Source of the DNA: Vreelandella andesensis
GTDB lineage: Bacteria; Pseudomonadota; Gammaproteobacteria; Pseudomonadales; Halomonadaceae
Direction: 5' to 3'
Assembly (NCBI RefSeq): GCF_003989795.1
Contig: NZ_RZHG01000003.1
Location: 1-64,000, forward strand
DNA length: 64,000 nt
A model generated the notes under the pieces. That model searched no databases. It was not told the origin of the DNA and saw nothing but the letters and a program-made list of their open reading frames with translations. The position numbers were made by a program, and so were the translations under genes. Position 1 is the first letter of the stretch, and each line of letters starts with the position of its first letter. Positions 35,319 through 45,106 of this stretch are shown in pieces.

Positions 35319-36263
35319 ATGAAATCAACAACCTTTCCTGACTTGATACCCCATGCAGAGTTTGCTCTGTGCATGGCTCGCGCGACTCAATGCCATTTTG
35401 CCAATATCACACTCGCTGAGATGCAAGGCCCACTTATCGAGGATTTGCGACAGCTCTCAAATGTGCTGCCTACGCTTGAAGCTGGGCAGATTGACGCTCT
35501 TGAGCATGCTTTTAACGCCTTGACAGGTACCCAGCAGCTACTGCTCGGTTACAGTAAGCTTTTTCTTGCGCCGCCTGCTCCGGCACCCTTAAATCTTGGT
35601 GCCTACCTGGACGGCAGCTTAATGGCGCGAAGTGTACAAGCAATGGAAATGCTTTATCGGAAGTATGGGTTGGAGCGAGATAGTCACTTTCGTGAACTCC
35701 CTGACCATCTATCGCTTAACCTGCAATGGCTTGCCTGGGTGTTTAGCGAAATTGCCGAATCTGAGCAGCACAATGCACACAACGTAACGGCCATTAGTGA
35801 TGCGGCGGCCATGCTACGCGACTTTAGCCTGCCTGCGCTTGAGGGTATTCGACGTAAAGTGGTTGCTGCTTCTGGCGATACCGTTACTCAACCTTGGCGC
35901 CTATTGGTTGAGCTGATCCAGTCTCAGTTAACAAATGATCTGAATATCTTGGCGCCATATACCGCTCAGTCCATTGCTAACACATCTATTGCTAACACGT
36001 CCCTTGCAAAAGAAACACTCGACAGCGATCTATCAATGGCGCAAGTGCATACATTTGAAACCAGCGACGCCCCCAAAGAACAGCTAATTTGTCGCAGCTG
36101 TGGCTCATCTTTTGAAAGCTCCCCCGTCCTTGCCGAGATGCGTAAACGCCTTCAGGAGGCAGGTGTCAGCGCTGACCACATGAGCCTTTGCTCGCGCTGC
36201 CAAAACAGCGATAACAATGCAGCCATGAAGCCACCTGGTTCCAATATCAAGGCGTGGCAATAG
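35319..36263 (+). CDS. arxD: ArxD, TorD-family chaperone (314 aa)
   Basis: A cytoplasmic chaperone of TorD/DmsD type that would guard the Tat signal of ArxA until molybdenum cofactor insertion. The N-terminal 230 residues are helical with the family stretch GAYLDGSLMARSVQAMEMLYRK (GAYLDGSLMARS, QAMEMLYRK). The C-terminal 60 residues hold a zinc ribbon (CRSCGSSFES ... CSRCQ), unusual for TorD and echoing the ribbon at the end of ArxB2. A short linker repeat, SIANTSIANTSLA, comes from a 15-base tandem duplication. Confidence 0.8.
   Translation: MKSTTFPDLIPHAEFALCMARATQCHFANITLAEMQGPLIEDLRQLSNVLPTLEAGQIDALEHAFNALTGTQQLLLGYSKLFLAPPAPAPLNLGAYLDGSLMARSVQAMEMLYRKYGLERDSHFRELPDHLSLNLQWLAWVFSEIAESEQHNAHNVTAISDAAAMLRDFSLPALEGIRRKVVAASGDTVTQPWRLLVELIQSQLTNDLNILAPYTAQSIANTSIANTSLAKETLDSDLSMAQVHTFETSDAPKEQLICRSCGSSFESSPVLAEMRKRLQEAGVSADHMSLCSRCQNSDNNAAMKPPGSNIKAWQ
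35970..36014 (+). repeat. 15-base in-frame repeat in arxD
   Basis: Units TCCATTGCTAACACA, TCTATTGCTAACACG and a decayed third copy encode the pentapeptide SIANT twice, between the TorD domain and the zinc ribbon. The length is a multiple of three, so copy number can change without frameshift. Confidence 0.8.
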
Positions 36264-36355
36264 CGAGTCATATCCGACAACTCAGTCAACCTTAACTGGT
36301 GGCTTGGCAGATTTATGACATTATCAAGCAAATCGACGCTGAGACCTGTGTAACC

Positions 36356-36835
36356 ATGAATTCCATACACCCGCACTGCGAAGTTATCGCTGCATATACG
36401 CTAACCGATGCCAACGGCGATACGCTTGCCGCATCCACACCGGAAACCCCGCTACGCTATATACACGGTGCTGGACAGATGATCGCGGCGCTAGAGACCG
36501 CAATATCAGGACATCAAGAAGGGGACGAGCTTAACGTGACGCTCACACCCGAGCAGGCTTACGGCCATCATCGCCCTGAACTTGTTTTTGAAGCAGTGCG
36601 TGAGAACCTGCCAGCTGGCAAAGCGATTCACGTCGGCATGACATTGACACCAGGCGGCCAACAAGGGAAATTTTCATTAAAAGTGGTAGCGCTAACTGAA
36701 CGAGGCGCTATCCTCGATGGGAACCACCCGTTAGCAGGTAAAACCGTCACTTGGCAGATCAAAATATTAGCCGTTAACCCATCAAAAAAAGACTGGCAAG
36801 AAGAGCACCAGCCGATCAAGTGGGTCAATGTATAA
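36356..36835 (+). CDS. FKBP-type peptidyl-prolyl isomerase (SlyD-like), 159 aa
   Basis: A SlyD/FKBP-family cis-trans prolyl isomerase and chaperone: the FKBP half is residues 10-70 (AAYTLTDANGDTL ... RYIHGAGQMIAALETAI), with a chaperone insert beyond residue 75 (EQAYGHHRPELVFE) and a return to FKBP near ILDGNHPLAGKTVTW. It lacks the histidine-rich metal-binding tail of E. coli SlyD. A GTG at 36299 would add 19 residues without family support. It follows arxD and may help fold the Arx complex, but it also could be independent. Confidence 0.85.
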   Translation: MNSIHPHCEVIAAYTLTDANGDTLAASTPETPLRYIHGAGQMIAALETAISGHQEGDELNVTLTPEQAYGHHRPELVFEAVRENLPAGKAIHVGMTLTPGGQQGKFSLKVVALTERGAILDGNHPLAGKTVTWQIKILAVNPSKKDWQEEHQPIKWVNV

Positions 36836-36910
36836 AAGAGTCATTCGCTGTGATCAAAAACTTAGAATTATCTGCCAAATCTAACCATCAACATTGAGCA
36901 ATGGTCGACA

Positions 36911-38074
36911 CTACACCCCTTGCCCACGTGGAACGCGAACAAACAGTAGCACTAGCGTCGCCCCTAGCATTAACAGAGCCGTCAGCCACAGCGCACTAGC
37001 ACCACTTTGTTCAATTAGCAGGCCAAACAGTAACGGCGCGAGTGCTTGTGAAGCACGCGCGGGGGCAATAATCAGCCCTTGTCGTTGGCCGAATCCCTTG
37101 GGGCCAAATAACGCCAGTGGCAATGTGCCGGAAGCAATGGTCATCATGCCATTGCCCGCGCCATGTAGTAACGCAAAACCGGCAGCGGGCATACCAACTG
37201 CCGTAAATAATGCCGCGCCTAAGGGGTGTAGCGTTGTTGCCACACGCGCTGCCACCAGCGGATGACAATGCCTTAGCAAGATAAATTCACCCATGCGGGC
37301 TGCCACTTGCGCAGGCCCAACCAGCGCAGCCGCAGCAACCGCGACGGAGAGTGACGCACCGCTCTCTTGTAGAAGTCTGGGAAGGTGCGCCGCCATGGCC
37401 GTAGAAACAAACCACCCAGCAGCAAACACATAGGCTAACAGCAACATGGTTAAGCGAGGACGACCAGGCATCGGTGCACGTTGATCAGCCTCATTAACGT
37501 CGGCAATACTGGCCGCTTTAGGCAGGCGAAAATTCAAAGGAATGCCGATCAACAAATGCGCCACTGCCCAGCTAGCACAGGCAACTCGCCAGCCTCCTTC
37601 GTTTTCTAACCAAGCAGTAAGCGGCCAGCCAATCGTACTGGCAAACCCAGCGACCAATGTGACGCCAGTAATCGATGCCCTGGCTTGACGGCCCAGTAAC
37701 CGACCCAAGGTGGCAAACGCGGCATCGTATAACCCCATCGCCATTCCAATCCCCGTCACCAGCCAGGCAAGCATCAGCGAGCGTATGCCCTGAGACATGG
37801 CCATCATGCCAAGTCCCAGGGCCATGACGCCATTTGAGGCCATCAACACGCCTCGTCCGCCCTGCCTGTCGATCCAACGGCCAACGCTAGGCCCAAGTGC
37901 CGCAGTAAGTAGCAAGGCAGCGGAAAACGCGCCAAATATCCAGTTGGTTGAAAGCCCCAATTCACGCGCCATCGGCACGGCAAGAATGGCGGGTAGATAA
38001 TAACTAGAGGCCCAAGCGAGGGTTTGAGCACTGCCTAACGTGAGCGTTAAACCAAACCTGGACGAAAGAGTCAT
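36911..38074 (-). CDS. MFS transporter in the arsJ operon, 387 aa
   Basis: A twelve-helix major facilitator with the inter-helix 2-3 motif GPSVGRWIDRQGGRG. It is quite different from ArsJ next door. Its ATG overlaps the arsJ stop (ATGA), so it belongs to the gapdh-arsJ-MFS operon. Published Halomonas ars loci include such a second MFS beside arsJ; its cargo is unknown, perhaps another arsenate ester or phosphorylated product. It has no assigned symbol. Confidence 0.85.
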   Translation of the reverse strand: MTLSSRFGLTLTLGSAQTLAWASSYYLPAILAVPMARELGLSTNWIFGAFSAALLLTAALGPSVGRWIDRQGGRGVLMASNGVMALGLGMMAMSQGIRSLMLAWLVTGIGMAMGLYDAAFATLGRLLGRQARASITGVTLVAGFASTIGWPLTAWLENEGGWRVACASWAVAHLLIGIPLNFRLPKAASIADVNEADQRAPMPGRPRLTMLLLAYVFAAGWFVSTAMAAHLPRLLQESGASLSVAVAAAALVGPAQVAARMGEFILLRHCHPLVAARVATTLHPLGAALFTAVGMPAAGFALLHGAGNGMMTIASGTLPLALFGPKGFGQRQGLIIAPARASQALAPLLFGLLIEQSGASALWLTALLMLGATLVLLFVRVPRGQGV

Positions 38075-39306
38075 GCGGTTTGTCTAGGCAGCGCCAATGC
38101 CATCGCTGAACTGGCTGCCACTAAGGCTGCCGATACCCAAAGACAGGCGCTCAGCCCGTATGCCATGTACAACCAGCCTGACAGCAATGTTCCCACCAAA
38201 CGTCCCATGGCGTTAGCCATATAGTAAAAACCGACGTCCATAGAGACGCCATCGGCACGGGCATAATGAACAATCAGGTAACTGTGCCAGCTGGAATTAA
38301 TCGCAAACAGCACCCCGAAGGCGAGCAACCCGACGACTAACCAGCCTACTTGGGCTAAGGGCAGCATCGCTAACAGAACTGCCAGCACCGCCAGCGCCGC
38401 CGCCCAGCCAGCGGTTAGCGCACGGGCATCCCCTTTAATTAACCGAGTCAGCTTAGGTGCCTGGGTTTGCACACCGCCGTAGCCAATAATCCACGCTGCC
38501 AGCAACCCCCCTACCGTCCAGTGGGTCCAGCCGTGCTGATCATATAAAAACACCGGCAATGCCACTACAAACCAGACATCCCTTGACGCGAACAGGCAAA
38601 AGCGCGCCGCCGAAAGCACGTTGATGGCACGAGATTTGGAGAAAATCTCCGAAAACTTGGGCTTTACTTTCTGGCGCCCAAGATCTGCTTTTAGACGCCA
38701 TAATGAGACCAGTAACACTGCGCCGAGCATTACCGCCATGACAATCACCGCACCACGGAAACCAATCAGCGTCAGCAGTACCCCACCAATGAAAAAACCC
38801 AGGCCCTTTAGTGCATTTTTAGAGCCGGTAAGCATCGCTACCCAACGGTAAAGCGAGCTATTGGCGTTAGCACTGTCTTTGGGCACCAGTACTTTGACCG
38901 CACTTTTAGCGCTCATTTTATTTAAGTCTTTGGCAATCCCAGACAACGCCTGAGCCGCCATTACCCAAACTACCGTGAGCATGCCCGCAGGCACCATCAG
39001 CATCGCAAGCGCTATAATCTGCAGCCCTAATCCCACATTCATCGTGCGGTTTAAGCCTAGCCGCGCGCCGAGCCAGCCACCGACCAGGTTCGTTACCACG
39101 CCAAAAGCTTCGTAGAACAGAAACAGCATGGCGATTTGCAGCGGCGAATAACCTAGCTGGTGGAAATACATCACCACCAGCATTCGCAGCGCGCCATCGG
39201 TAATGGTAAACGCCCAATAGTTACCGGTGATGAGCATGTACTGGCGCACCTCGAAAGGTAACGCCTTTACTCGGGCCTGCATTTTCAACAACGGCGAATC
39301 AGCCAC
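38071..39306 (-). CDS. arsJ: ArsJ, 1-arseno-3-phosphoglycerate exporter (411 aa)
   Basis: A major facilitator that exports the arsenate ester made by the adjacent GAPDH; the product then falls apart outside the cell. Recognised by [40 protein letters not shown] and the long [18 protein letters not shown] segment typical of ArsJ. The GTG start at 39306 lies in the end of the gapdh gene (8 bases overlap), so expression is coupled. An internal ATG gives a start eight codons later. The pairing of GAPDH and ArsJ is diagnostic of this arsenate resistance route. Confidence 0.93.
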   Translation of the reverse strand: MADSPLLKMQARVKALPFEVRQYMLITGNYWAFTITDGALRMLVVMYFHQLGYSPLQIAMLFLFYEAFGVVTNLVGGWLGARLGLNRTMNVGLGLQIIALAMLMVPAGMLTVVWVMAAQALSGIAKDLNKMSAKSAVKVLVPKDSANANSSLYRWVAMLTGSKNALKGLGFFIGGVLLTLIGFRGAVIVMAVMLGAVLLVSLWRLKADLGRQKVKPKFSEIFSKSRAINVLSAARFCLFASRDVWFVVALPVFLYDQHGWTHWTVGGLLAAWIIGYGGVQTQAPKLTRLIKGDARALTAGWAAALAVLAVLLAMLPLAQVGWLVVGLLAFGVLFAINSSWHSYLIVHYARADGVSMDVGFYYMANAMGRLVGTLLSGWLYMAYGLSACLWVSAALVAASSAMALALPRQTA

Positions 39307-40330
39307 GGTTCACCTGCGCACTACCCACCATCAGCGCCAGTTCGGCCGTACGGTTGGCGTAGCCCCACTCGTTGTCATACCACGCGTAAAGCTTAAGCTG
39401 GGTACCGTTAATCACCATGGTGGAGAGCGCGTCAATAATCGAACTGCGGGGGTCGGTGCGATAATCAATAGAGACCAGCGGGCGCTCTTCATAGCCTAAA
39501 ATACCGGCAAGTTCTCCCTCTGCGGCTGCCTTCAGCGCTTGATTAACCTCTTCCACCGTGACATCACGCTCAAGTTCAAACACCATATCGGTGAGCGATG
39601 CGTTGGCCAGCGGCACGCGAATGGCGTGACCATTCAGCTTACCTTCCAGCTCAGGGAAAATTGCGGTGATCGCTTTCGCAGAGCCCGTCGTTGTCGGAAT
39701 CAAACTCATACCGCAAGCACGGGCACGACGCAGGTCTTTATGCGGCGCATCCAGAATTGTTTGAGTGTTAGTAATGTCGTGTACCGTGGTCATTGACCCG
39801 TGGCGAATACCGAAGGTTTCTTGGATCACTTTAACCACTGGCGCCAAGCAGTTAGTGGTGCAACTGGCAGCGGTGACGATTTTATGCTGAGCAGGATCGT
39901 AAAGATGGTCATTAACGCCCACCACCACGTTCAGCACACTGGCTTCTTTCAACGGCGCACTGACCACCACGCGGGCAACGCCCTGATCAAGAAATGCTTG
40001 AAGCTTGGCGGTGTCTTTCATTTTACCCGAGCACTCGATGACCACGTCACAACCTGACCAGTCACTATCAGCAATCGCTTTGTTGGCGCTAAACGCGACT
40101 GATTTACCGTCCAAAACAATTGCGTCATTAGAAGCGGTAATTCCTTTGCCGGGCGACCAGTGGCCGTGTACTGAGTCAAACTCAAGCAGGTGAGCGAACG
40201 TTGCTGCATCGCCGCCAGGGTCGTTAATACGCACAAGTTCAACGGCCCCTGCTTCAACCTCAGCCCATAGACTGCGCAGCGCCAGCCGACCAATACGCCC
40301 AAATCCGTTAATACCAATACGAAGTGCCAT
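39299..40330 (-). CDS. ArsJ-associated glyceraldehyde-3-phosphate dehydrogenase (343 aa)
   Basis: An NAD-dependent GAPDH that can use arsenate in place of phosphate, yielding 1-arseno-3-phosphoglycerate, which ArsJ exports. The NAD-binding start [14 protein letters not shown], the catalytic cysteine in [14 protein letters not shown], the active-site His in [18 protein letters not shown] (split: [15 protein letters not shown]) and the C-terminal [10 protein letters not shown] are seen. It is likely dedicated to arsenate, with glycolytic GAPDH elsewhere. A 16-base repeat lies 18-77 bases ahead of its ATG. Confidence 0.93.
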   Translation of the reverse strand: MALRIGINGFGRIGRLALRSLWAEVEAGAVELVRINDPGGDAATFAHLLEFDSVHGHWSPGKGITASNDAIVLDGKSVAFSANKAIADSDWSGCDVVIECSGKMKDTAKLQAFLDQGVARVVVSAPLKEASVLNVVVGVNDHLYDPAQHKIVTAASCTTNCLAPVVKVIQETFGIRHGSMTTVHDITNTQTILDAPHKDLRRARACGMSLIPTTTGSAKAITAIFPELEGKLNGHAIRVPLANASLTDMVFELERDVTVEEVNQALKAAAEGELAGILGYEERPLVSIDYRTDPRSSIIDALSTMVINGTQLKLYAWYDNEWGYANRTAELALMVGSAQVNRG

Positions 40331-40347
40331 GGAAACTCCCTCTCAAT

Positions 40348-40407
40348 AGTCAGTGCAAACACTAGTCAGTGCAAACACTAGTCAGTGCAAACACTAGTCA
40401 GTGCAAA
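40348..40407. repeat. 16-base perfect tandem repeat in gapdh leader, 3.75 copies
   Basis: AGTCAGTGCAAACACT occurs at 40348, 40364 and 40380 without a single change, with a fourth partial copy at 40396-40407. On the gene strand it reads AGTGTTTGCACTGACT. It covers the region where the leader or operator of the gapdh-arsJ operon should be, so copy number may tune its expression. Confidence 0.92.
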
Positions 40408-40498
40408 AAACCTTAACGCTAACATGCGAAAAATCATATATTTAAAGCAAAAAAAATACCTGCAGAATAGCGCGTGCTAGCCTGCAGGCAGTGCTTGG

Positions 40499-41338
40499 TT
40501 AACCGTAGCGACCGGAGATATAGTCTTCGGTTTTCTTCTGCGCAGGCGTTGAAAACATCACCTTAGTATCGTTGTACTCAATAATTTCCCCTAGGTGGAA
40601 AAATGCCGTGTAGTCCGCTATACGTGCCGCCTGCTGCATATTATGCGTCACAGTGATAATGGTGAACTGCTCTTTCAGCTTATCCATTAGATCTTCGATC
40701 GTCGCTGTTGAGATCGGATCCAATGCTGAAGTAGGTTCATCCATTAAAATCACGTCCGGCTGCACCGCAATGGCGCGGGCAATGCACAAACGCTGCTGCT
40801 GACCACCGGACAATGAGGTGCCTGGCTCTTGTAGCTTATCTTTCACTTCGTTCCAAAGACCTGCATCACGCAGTGCTTTTTCAACAAGCTCGTCCTGCTC
40901 GGCCTTGCGACTTACTAAGTCATGCATACGCGGTGCATAAGCAACATTTTCGTAAATCGATTTCGGAAAAGGATTTGGCTTTTGAAAGACCATACCAACA
41001 CGACGGCGCAGGGCCACTTCATCCATTTTGGCGGCATTAACATCACGGCCGTCGATTTCCACCAAACCTTCTGTATGAACACTGGGGATCAGGTCATTCA
41101 TGCGGTTTAAGCAGCGCAAAAAGGTTGATTTACCGCAGCCTGAAGGGCCAATCAACGCAGTAACATTTTTCTGAAAAAGATCAATATTTAGATCTTTTAA
41201 CGCTTGTGTTTTTCCATACCACAAGTTGAGATCACGAACACGAATACTAAGGTCGTGACACGCTTTATCGTTACGCGTGTAGGGCTGACCAATGTCCGGG
41301 TTCGTCTTATAAGTTACGTCGGGCATTTGAGCACTCAT
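40499..41338 (-). CDS. pstB: PstB, phosphate ABC transporter ATPase (279 aa)
   Basis: ATP-hydrolysing subunit of the PstSCAB high-affinity phosphate importer, at the inner membrane. Walker [10 protein letters not shown], signature [10 protein letters not shown] and Walker [14 protein letters not shown] are all intact. Upstream frame to 41410 is rejected: ATG 41338 follows AAAGGAA and gives the usual PstB beginning. No phoU gene follows, which is unusual for Pst operons. Arsenate competes for this uptake route. Confidence 0.96.
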   Translation of the reverse strand: MSAQMPDVTYKTNPDIGQPYTRNDKACHDLSIRVRDLNLWYGKTQALKDLNIDLFQKNVTALIGPSGCGKSTFLRCLNRMNDLIPSVHTEGLVEIDGRDVNAAKMDEVALRRRVGMVFQKPNPFPKSIYENVAYAPRMHDLVSRKAEQDELVEKALRDAGLWNEVKDKLQEPGTSLSGGQQQRLCIARAIAVQPDVILMDEPTSALDPISTATIEDLMDKLKEQFTIITVTHNMQQAARIADYTAFFHLGEIIEYNDTKVMFSTPAQKKTEDYISGRYG

Positions 41339-41363
41339 AGTAAATTCCTTTGAAACGGCAGCC

Positions 41364-42530
41364 TTACCAGCGGCGTTCGAATTTCTTTCGCAGTAAAACA
41401 GCGGAAGCATTTAGAGAGATTAGCACGGCCAAAAGCACTAGAATGCCGCCCGCCGTTTTTTCAACAAAGGCATGATCAGGCTCATTGGCCCAGGTAAACA
41501 CTTGCGCAGGCATCACCGTTGCAGCTTCTGTAAAAGAGGCCGTGACATCGGGAATAAACGCCACCATACCCACGATAATCAGTGGCGCGGTTTCACCCAT
41601 AGCCTGTGCCAAGCCAATGATGGAGCCGGTCATAATTCCTGGCATAGCTAGCGGCAGTACGTGGTCTTTCACCACTTGCCAGCGCGAACAACCGACCCCA
41701 AACGCCGCATGACGAATTGACTCAGGAACACTTCGCAGCGCTGTACGTGTCGAGATAATGATTACCGGCAGCGTCATCAATGCCAACGTCATACCGCCAA
41801 CTAACGGTGTTGAACGCGGCACACCGAAAAAGTTAATAAAAATAGCAAGGCCAAGCAAACCGAACAAAATGGAAGGTATAGCAGCCAAGTTATTGATGTT
41901 GATTTCAATTAATTGAGTAAGACGGTTATCGGGCGCAAACTCTTCCAGGTAGATTGCTGTCATCACACCGATAGGAAAGGCAATAGCAAGAGTAACGATC
42001 ATGGTCATCACCGTACCGACCACTGCTGACATGATCCCGGCCAGCTCTGCCATTTTAGAATCACCGCGAGAAAAGAAACCAACGTTAAACTGCTGCTCGA
42101 TTTTGCCTGTTTCAACCAGCCGATCAATTCTCTCCATCTCCTCATCATCAAGGCGAACGCGGTTCCCCTTGAGATACTGATCCACTTCACCACTGGCCAG
42201 CACCCAACGCTGCACAGTTGTACCCAGCAGGGTGGGATCGTTGCGCATTTCAAGTGGAATTGTACGCACCACGCTGCGACTGATCAGCGTTGAGAAGTCT
42301 CGATTAACGGCAGCTCGCCCAGATTTTGCGGCATCTTCGCTGTAGTTAATTTCTACATTGATCATCGCCTGCTTGAAGGCTGGCAAGCCCTTATTCAGCA
42401 TGTCAGCAAAGAAGATCAACAAAAATGCTGCGGCTAACGCTAGCGCCCCCATTGAGTAGTATTTCAAGCGCATTGACTTGCGGTGGCGACCTTTGAGCTG
42501 CTGGCTGATCTGATCGAATGAATCGTTCAT
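41364..42530 (-). CDS. pstA: PstA, phosphate ABC permease (388 aa)
   Basis: A permease subunit of the Pst importer. The usual six-segment PstA core (with the BPD_transp loop [22 protein letters not shown], read as [14 protein letters not shown]) occupies residues 150-385, preceded by an extended N-terminal periplasmic domain of about 110 residues between helix 1 (24-45) and the core, a form found in marine and halophilic gammaproteobacteria. It follows pstC by 15 bases. Confidence 0.93.
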   Translation of the reverse strand: MNDSFDQISQQLKGRHRKSMRLKYYSMGALALAAAFLLIFFADMLNKGLPAFKQAMINVEINYSEDAAKSGRAAVNRDFSTLISRSVVRTIPLEMRNDPTLLGTTVQRWVLASGEVDQYLKGNRVRLDDEEMERIDRLVETGKIEQQFNVGFFSRGDSKMAELAGIMSAVVGTVMTMIVTLAIAFPIGVMTAIYLEEFAPDNRLTQLIEININNLAAIPSILFGLLGLAIFINFFGVPRSTPLVGGMTLALMTLPVIIISTRTALRSVPESIRHAAFGVGCSRWQVVKDHVLPLAMPGIMTGSIIGLAQAMGETAPLIIVGMVAFIPDVTASFTEAATVMPAQVFTWANEPDHAFVEKTAGGILVLLAVLISLNASAVLLRKKFERRW

Positions 42531-42545
42531 TGAGATATCCTAGCG

Positions 42546-43805
42546 TTACAGATTATTGACGCGGTATTTTTCGCGGAAGCGACGAATCATGATGACTGAC
42601 ACAAGGTTTAATGACAGCGTCACCACAAACAACACCAGACCCAACGCAAAAGCGGATAGCGTTTCGGCGCTCTCAAACTCCAAATCACCGGTCATAGCAG
42701 CGACGATTCGCACCGTAACGGTCGTCATTTCTTCTAACGGATTGATGGTGAGATTGGGTCGCATACCCGCAGCCATGACCACAATCATCGTTTCACCCAG
42801 CGCCCGAGACATACCCAGTAGTGAAGCAGAAATGATGCCCGGCAAGGCAGCGGGGATAACAACATCGCGAATGGTTTCACCTTTGGTCATTCCCAGTGCC
42901 AATGACCCTTGGCGCATACTGTCGGGCACTGCGTTAATAACGTCGTCAGAAAGCGATGAAATAAATGGAATGATCATGATGCCCATGACGATACCGGGCG
43001 CTAACGCGTTATTAAAGGAAGCATCTAAGCCAACGGTTTCAGCCACGCGAACAATAAAAGGTGCCACCGTAATCGCCGCGAAAAAGCCATAAACAACCGT
43101 GGGAATACCCGCAAGAATTTCCAGCATAGGCTTGGCAACTGCTCGTACTCGACTAGGAGCATACTCCCCCATATAAATGGCTGAAAGCAGGCCTACCGGC
43201 ACAGCCACGGCCATGGCAATGGCCGTAATCATGAAAGTACCCGCAAACAGTGGCACCGAACCAAACTCAGCGCCGCCGCTAGCACCATCGCCGCGACCTG
43301 CAGCCATTAGAAAGCTGTTACCGGGTGCCCAGGTGGTTCCAGTAATAAAGTCCCAGAAGCTATGCATCTGGAAGAAGTTAAGCGCCTCACCAACGATCGA
43401 TATCAAAATACCGAGGGTGGTCAGAATCGAGATAGTGGCCGCCCCTGCCAGCACCCAACGTATCACCCGCTCGATGGCCTGGCGTGCATGGAAGTTGGCG
43501 CGAACCAACACCATACCCACCGCAAGACCGATGGCGGCTAACACCAGACTTGCCAAGAGTAATGGAAAAGTCGGGATATCAGCCCCGATCAGCAACATAA
43601 CAAAAGCGCCCAACGCACTCAGCAAGATCGCAGGACCTGCGGTTGCGACAACGGCGAACCAGGCATACTGGTCAGGCTGAGAAAACATGGCGGTGCCAGA
43701 GGCGCGAACTTGAGTCGCTTTTTTACGCGCGATAAAAAAAGCCATTAACCCAAGCAGCAAAAGCACGCTACAAAAGATCAAAAAGGGGTGATTGGTCAGC
43801 ATCAT
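42546..43805 (-). CDS. pstC: PstC, phosphate ABC permease (419 aa)
   Basis: Permease partner of PstA, with the transport core in the C-terminal 270 residues (loop LGMTKGETIRDVVIPAALPGI around residue 300; ALGETMIVVMAAG after it) and additional N-terminal helices compared with the E. coli protein. Start is at ATG 43805, or 43802. A strong terminator-like hairpin sits between pstS and this gene, so it is probably expressed at a lower level than pstS. Confidence 0.93.
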   Translation of the reverse strand: MMLTNHPFLIFCSVLLLLGLMAFFIARKKATQVRASGTAMFSQPDQYAWFAVVATAGPAILLSALGAFVMLLIGADIPTFPLLLASLVLAAIGLAVGMVLVRANFHARQAIERVIRWVLAGAATISILTTLGILISIVGEALNFFQMHSFWDFITGTTWAPGNSFLMAAGRGDGASGGAEFGSVPLFAGTFMITAIAMAVAVPVGLLSAIYMGEYAPSRVRAVAKPMLEILAGIPTVVYGFFAAITVAPFIVRVAETVGLDASFNNALAPGIVMGIMIIPFISSLSDDVINAVPDSMRQGSLALGMTKGETIRDVVIPAALPGIISASLLGMSRALGETMIVVMAAGMRPNLTINPLEEMTTVTVRIVAAMTGDLEFESAETLSAFALGLVLFVVTLSLNLVSVIMIRRFREKYRVNNL

Positions 43806-43924
43806 GGGTGTCTCTGGTTAGACAATGAATCAACTCAGCGCATGGTGAGGCATAAAGATGACAGCAATATGACAGAGCAACGACGATACAAAGGAAAGCC
43901 GCCAGAATGATGGCCTAAAAAAAG

Positions 43925-43952
43925 AAAACCGACGCCACTTGGCGTCGGTTTT
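43925..43952. terminator. Hairpin between pstS and pstC
   Basis: AAAACCGACGCCA and TGGCGTCGGTTTT make a perfect 13-pair stem with a 2-base loop, ending in T4 on both strands. Placed after pstS, it would stop most transcripts and leave a minority to read into pstCAB, giving excess binding protein. Confidence 0.88.
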
Positions 43953-43970
43953 CACATTTATCGCAACCGC

Positions 43971-44981
43971 TTACTTGAGCATATCAACGGTCAGTTGCTT
44001 ACGATCAGCCAGGTCAGCCTGAACGCGCTCCAATGCCTCAGCGGTCGGCAGAATCAGACCGATATCCTTCAACAGGCCACCCTCGCCAATCATCATGTCA
44101 GAAACAAACATTTCGGCGTAGTCATACATGACCGGAACGTCATCCGCGTGCTGATTCTTAATATAGAAGAACATGGTACGCGCGACCGGGTACTCTTCAG
44201 AGGCGATGGTGTCGGGCGTCGGGTCAACACCGTCGATGCTGGAACCAATTAGTACATGGTCGTTTTCTTCCAGGAAGGAGTAACCGAAGACACCGAACGC
44301 CGTGCTGTCTTGCGTTAGGCGTTGAACAATCAAGTTATCGTTTTCGCCACCGTCGATCCAACCACCGTCGGTACGCAGGTCAGAATACGCTTCACCATAT
44401 TCCGGGAAACTCTCGGAAGCAGCTTCCATGACCAGCTCATCAAAAGAATCACGGGTTCCAGAAGTCGTCGGTGGCCCCACAATCACGATTTCACGATCCG
44501 GAAAAGAAGGATCAATCTGATTCCAGTTGGTGTAAGGGTTTTCAACTAACTCCCCATCAACGGGCACTAATTGAGCGGCGGCCAGAAAGATTTGCTCACG
44601 GGTAACCGGCATCGGCTCGTTATCAGCCGTTTGCGCGAAGGCTATACCGTCACTTCCGATGAAAACTTCCGTGATGTCAGTTACGCCATTTTCTTCACAG
44701 CGCTCAAACTCGGATACTTTCATGCGGCGAGACGAGTTTGTAATATCCGGCGTACCTTCACCGACACCATTACAGAACAATCGCATGCCGCCACCTGAGC
44801 CTGTACCTTCAATGACTGGTGTTGGGTAGTTGGTAGTGGCGCCGAACTCTTCAGCGACAAAGCTGGAAAACGGATAAACGGTACTGGAACCCGTAATGTT
44901 GACTTGTTCACGGGCTTGAGCAACACCGGCAACGCTCATGATGGCAGCTGCTAACACGGTAGTTTTTAGAATACGGTTCAT
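43971..44981 (-). CDS. pstS: PstS, periplasmic phosphate-binding protein (336 aa)
   Basis: Binds phosphate in the periplasm for the PstCAB permease. Sec signal of about 22 residues ending AQA, mature protein starting with the binding loop ITGSSTVYPF; GTGSGGG and PTTSGTRDSF are the other anion-binding loops. This is the type of PstS shown in other bacteria to discriminate strongly against arsenate. ATG 44981 is chosen over a longer frame; a PhoB box lies 62 bases upstream. Confidence 0.95.
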   Translation of the reverse strand: MNRILKTTVLAAAIMSVAGVAQAREQVNITGSSTVYPFSSFVAEEFGATTNYPTPVIEGTGSGGGMRLFCNGVGEGTPDITNSSRRMKVSEFERCEENGVTDITEVFIGSDGIAFAQTADNEPMPVTREQIFLAAAQLVPVDGELVENPYTNWNQIDPSFPDREIVIVGPPTTSGTRDSFDELVMEAASESFPEYGEAYSDLRTDGGWIDGGENDNLIVQRLTQDSTAFGVFGYSFLEENDHVLIGSSIDGVDPTPDTIASEEYPVARTMFFYIKNQHADDVPVMYDYAEMFVSDMMIGEGGLLKDIGLILPTAEALERVQADLADRKQLTVDMLK

Positions 44982-45042
44982 GCGAAATACTCCTGTCGAT
45001 GTAAGGTTTTGGCCTTCGCAAGACGTACTTTGCACCGCTTCG

Positions 45043-45060
45043 ATGACAGCTTTGTGACAC
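45043..45060 (-). promoter_or_regulatory. PhoB box upstream of pstS
   Basis: On the gene strand GTGTCACAAAGCTGTCAT reproduces the Pho-box arrangement of two TGTCAY elements 11 bases apart, with about 15 of 18 bases matching the E. coli consensus. It is 62-79 bases ahead of the pstS ATG, a proper distance. It implies induction by phosphate starvation. Confidence 0.82.
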
Positions 45061-45106
45061 AGCATGCAATCACATAATTTTTTCTAAGGACAACTTTGCA
45101 CTCGTA

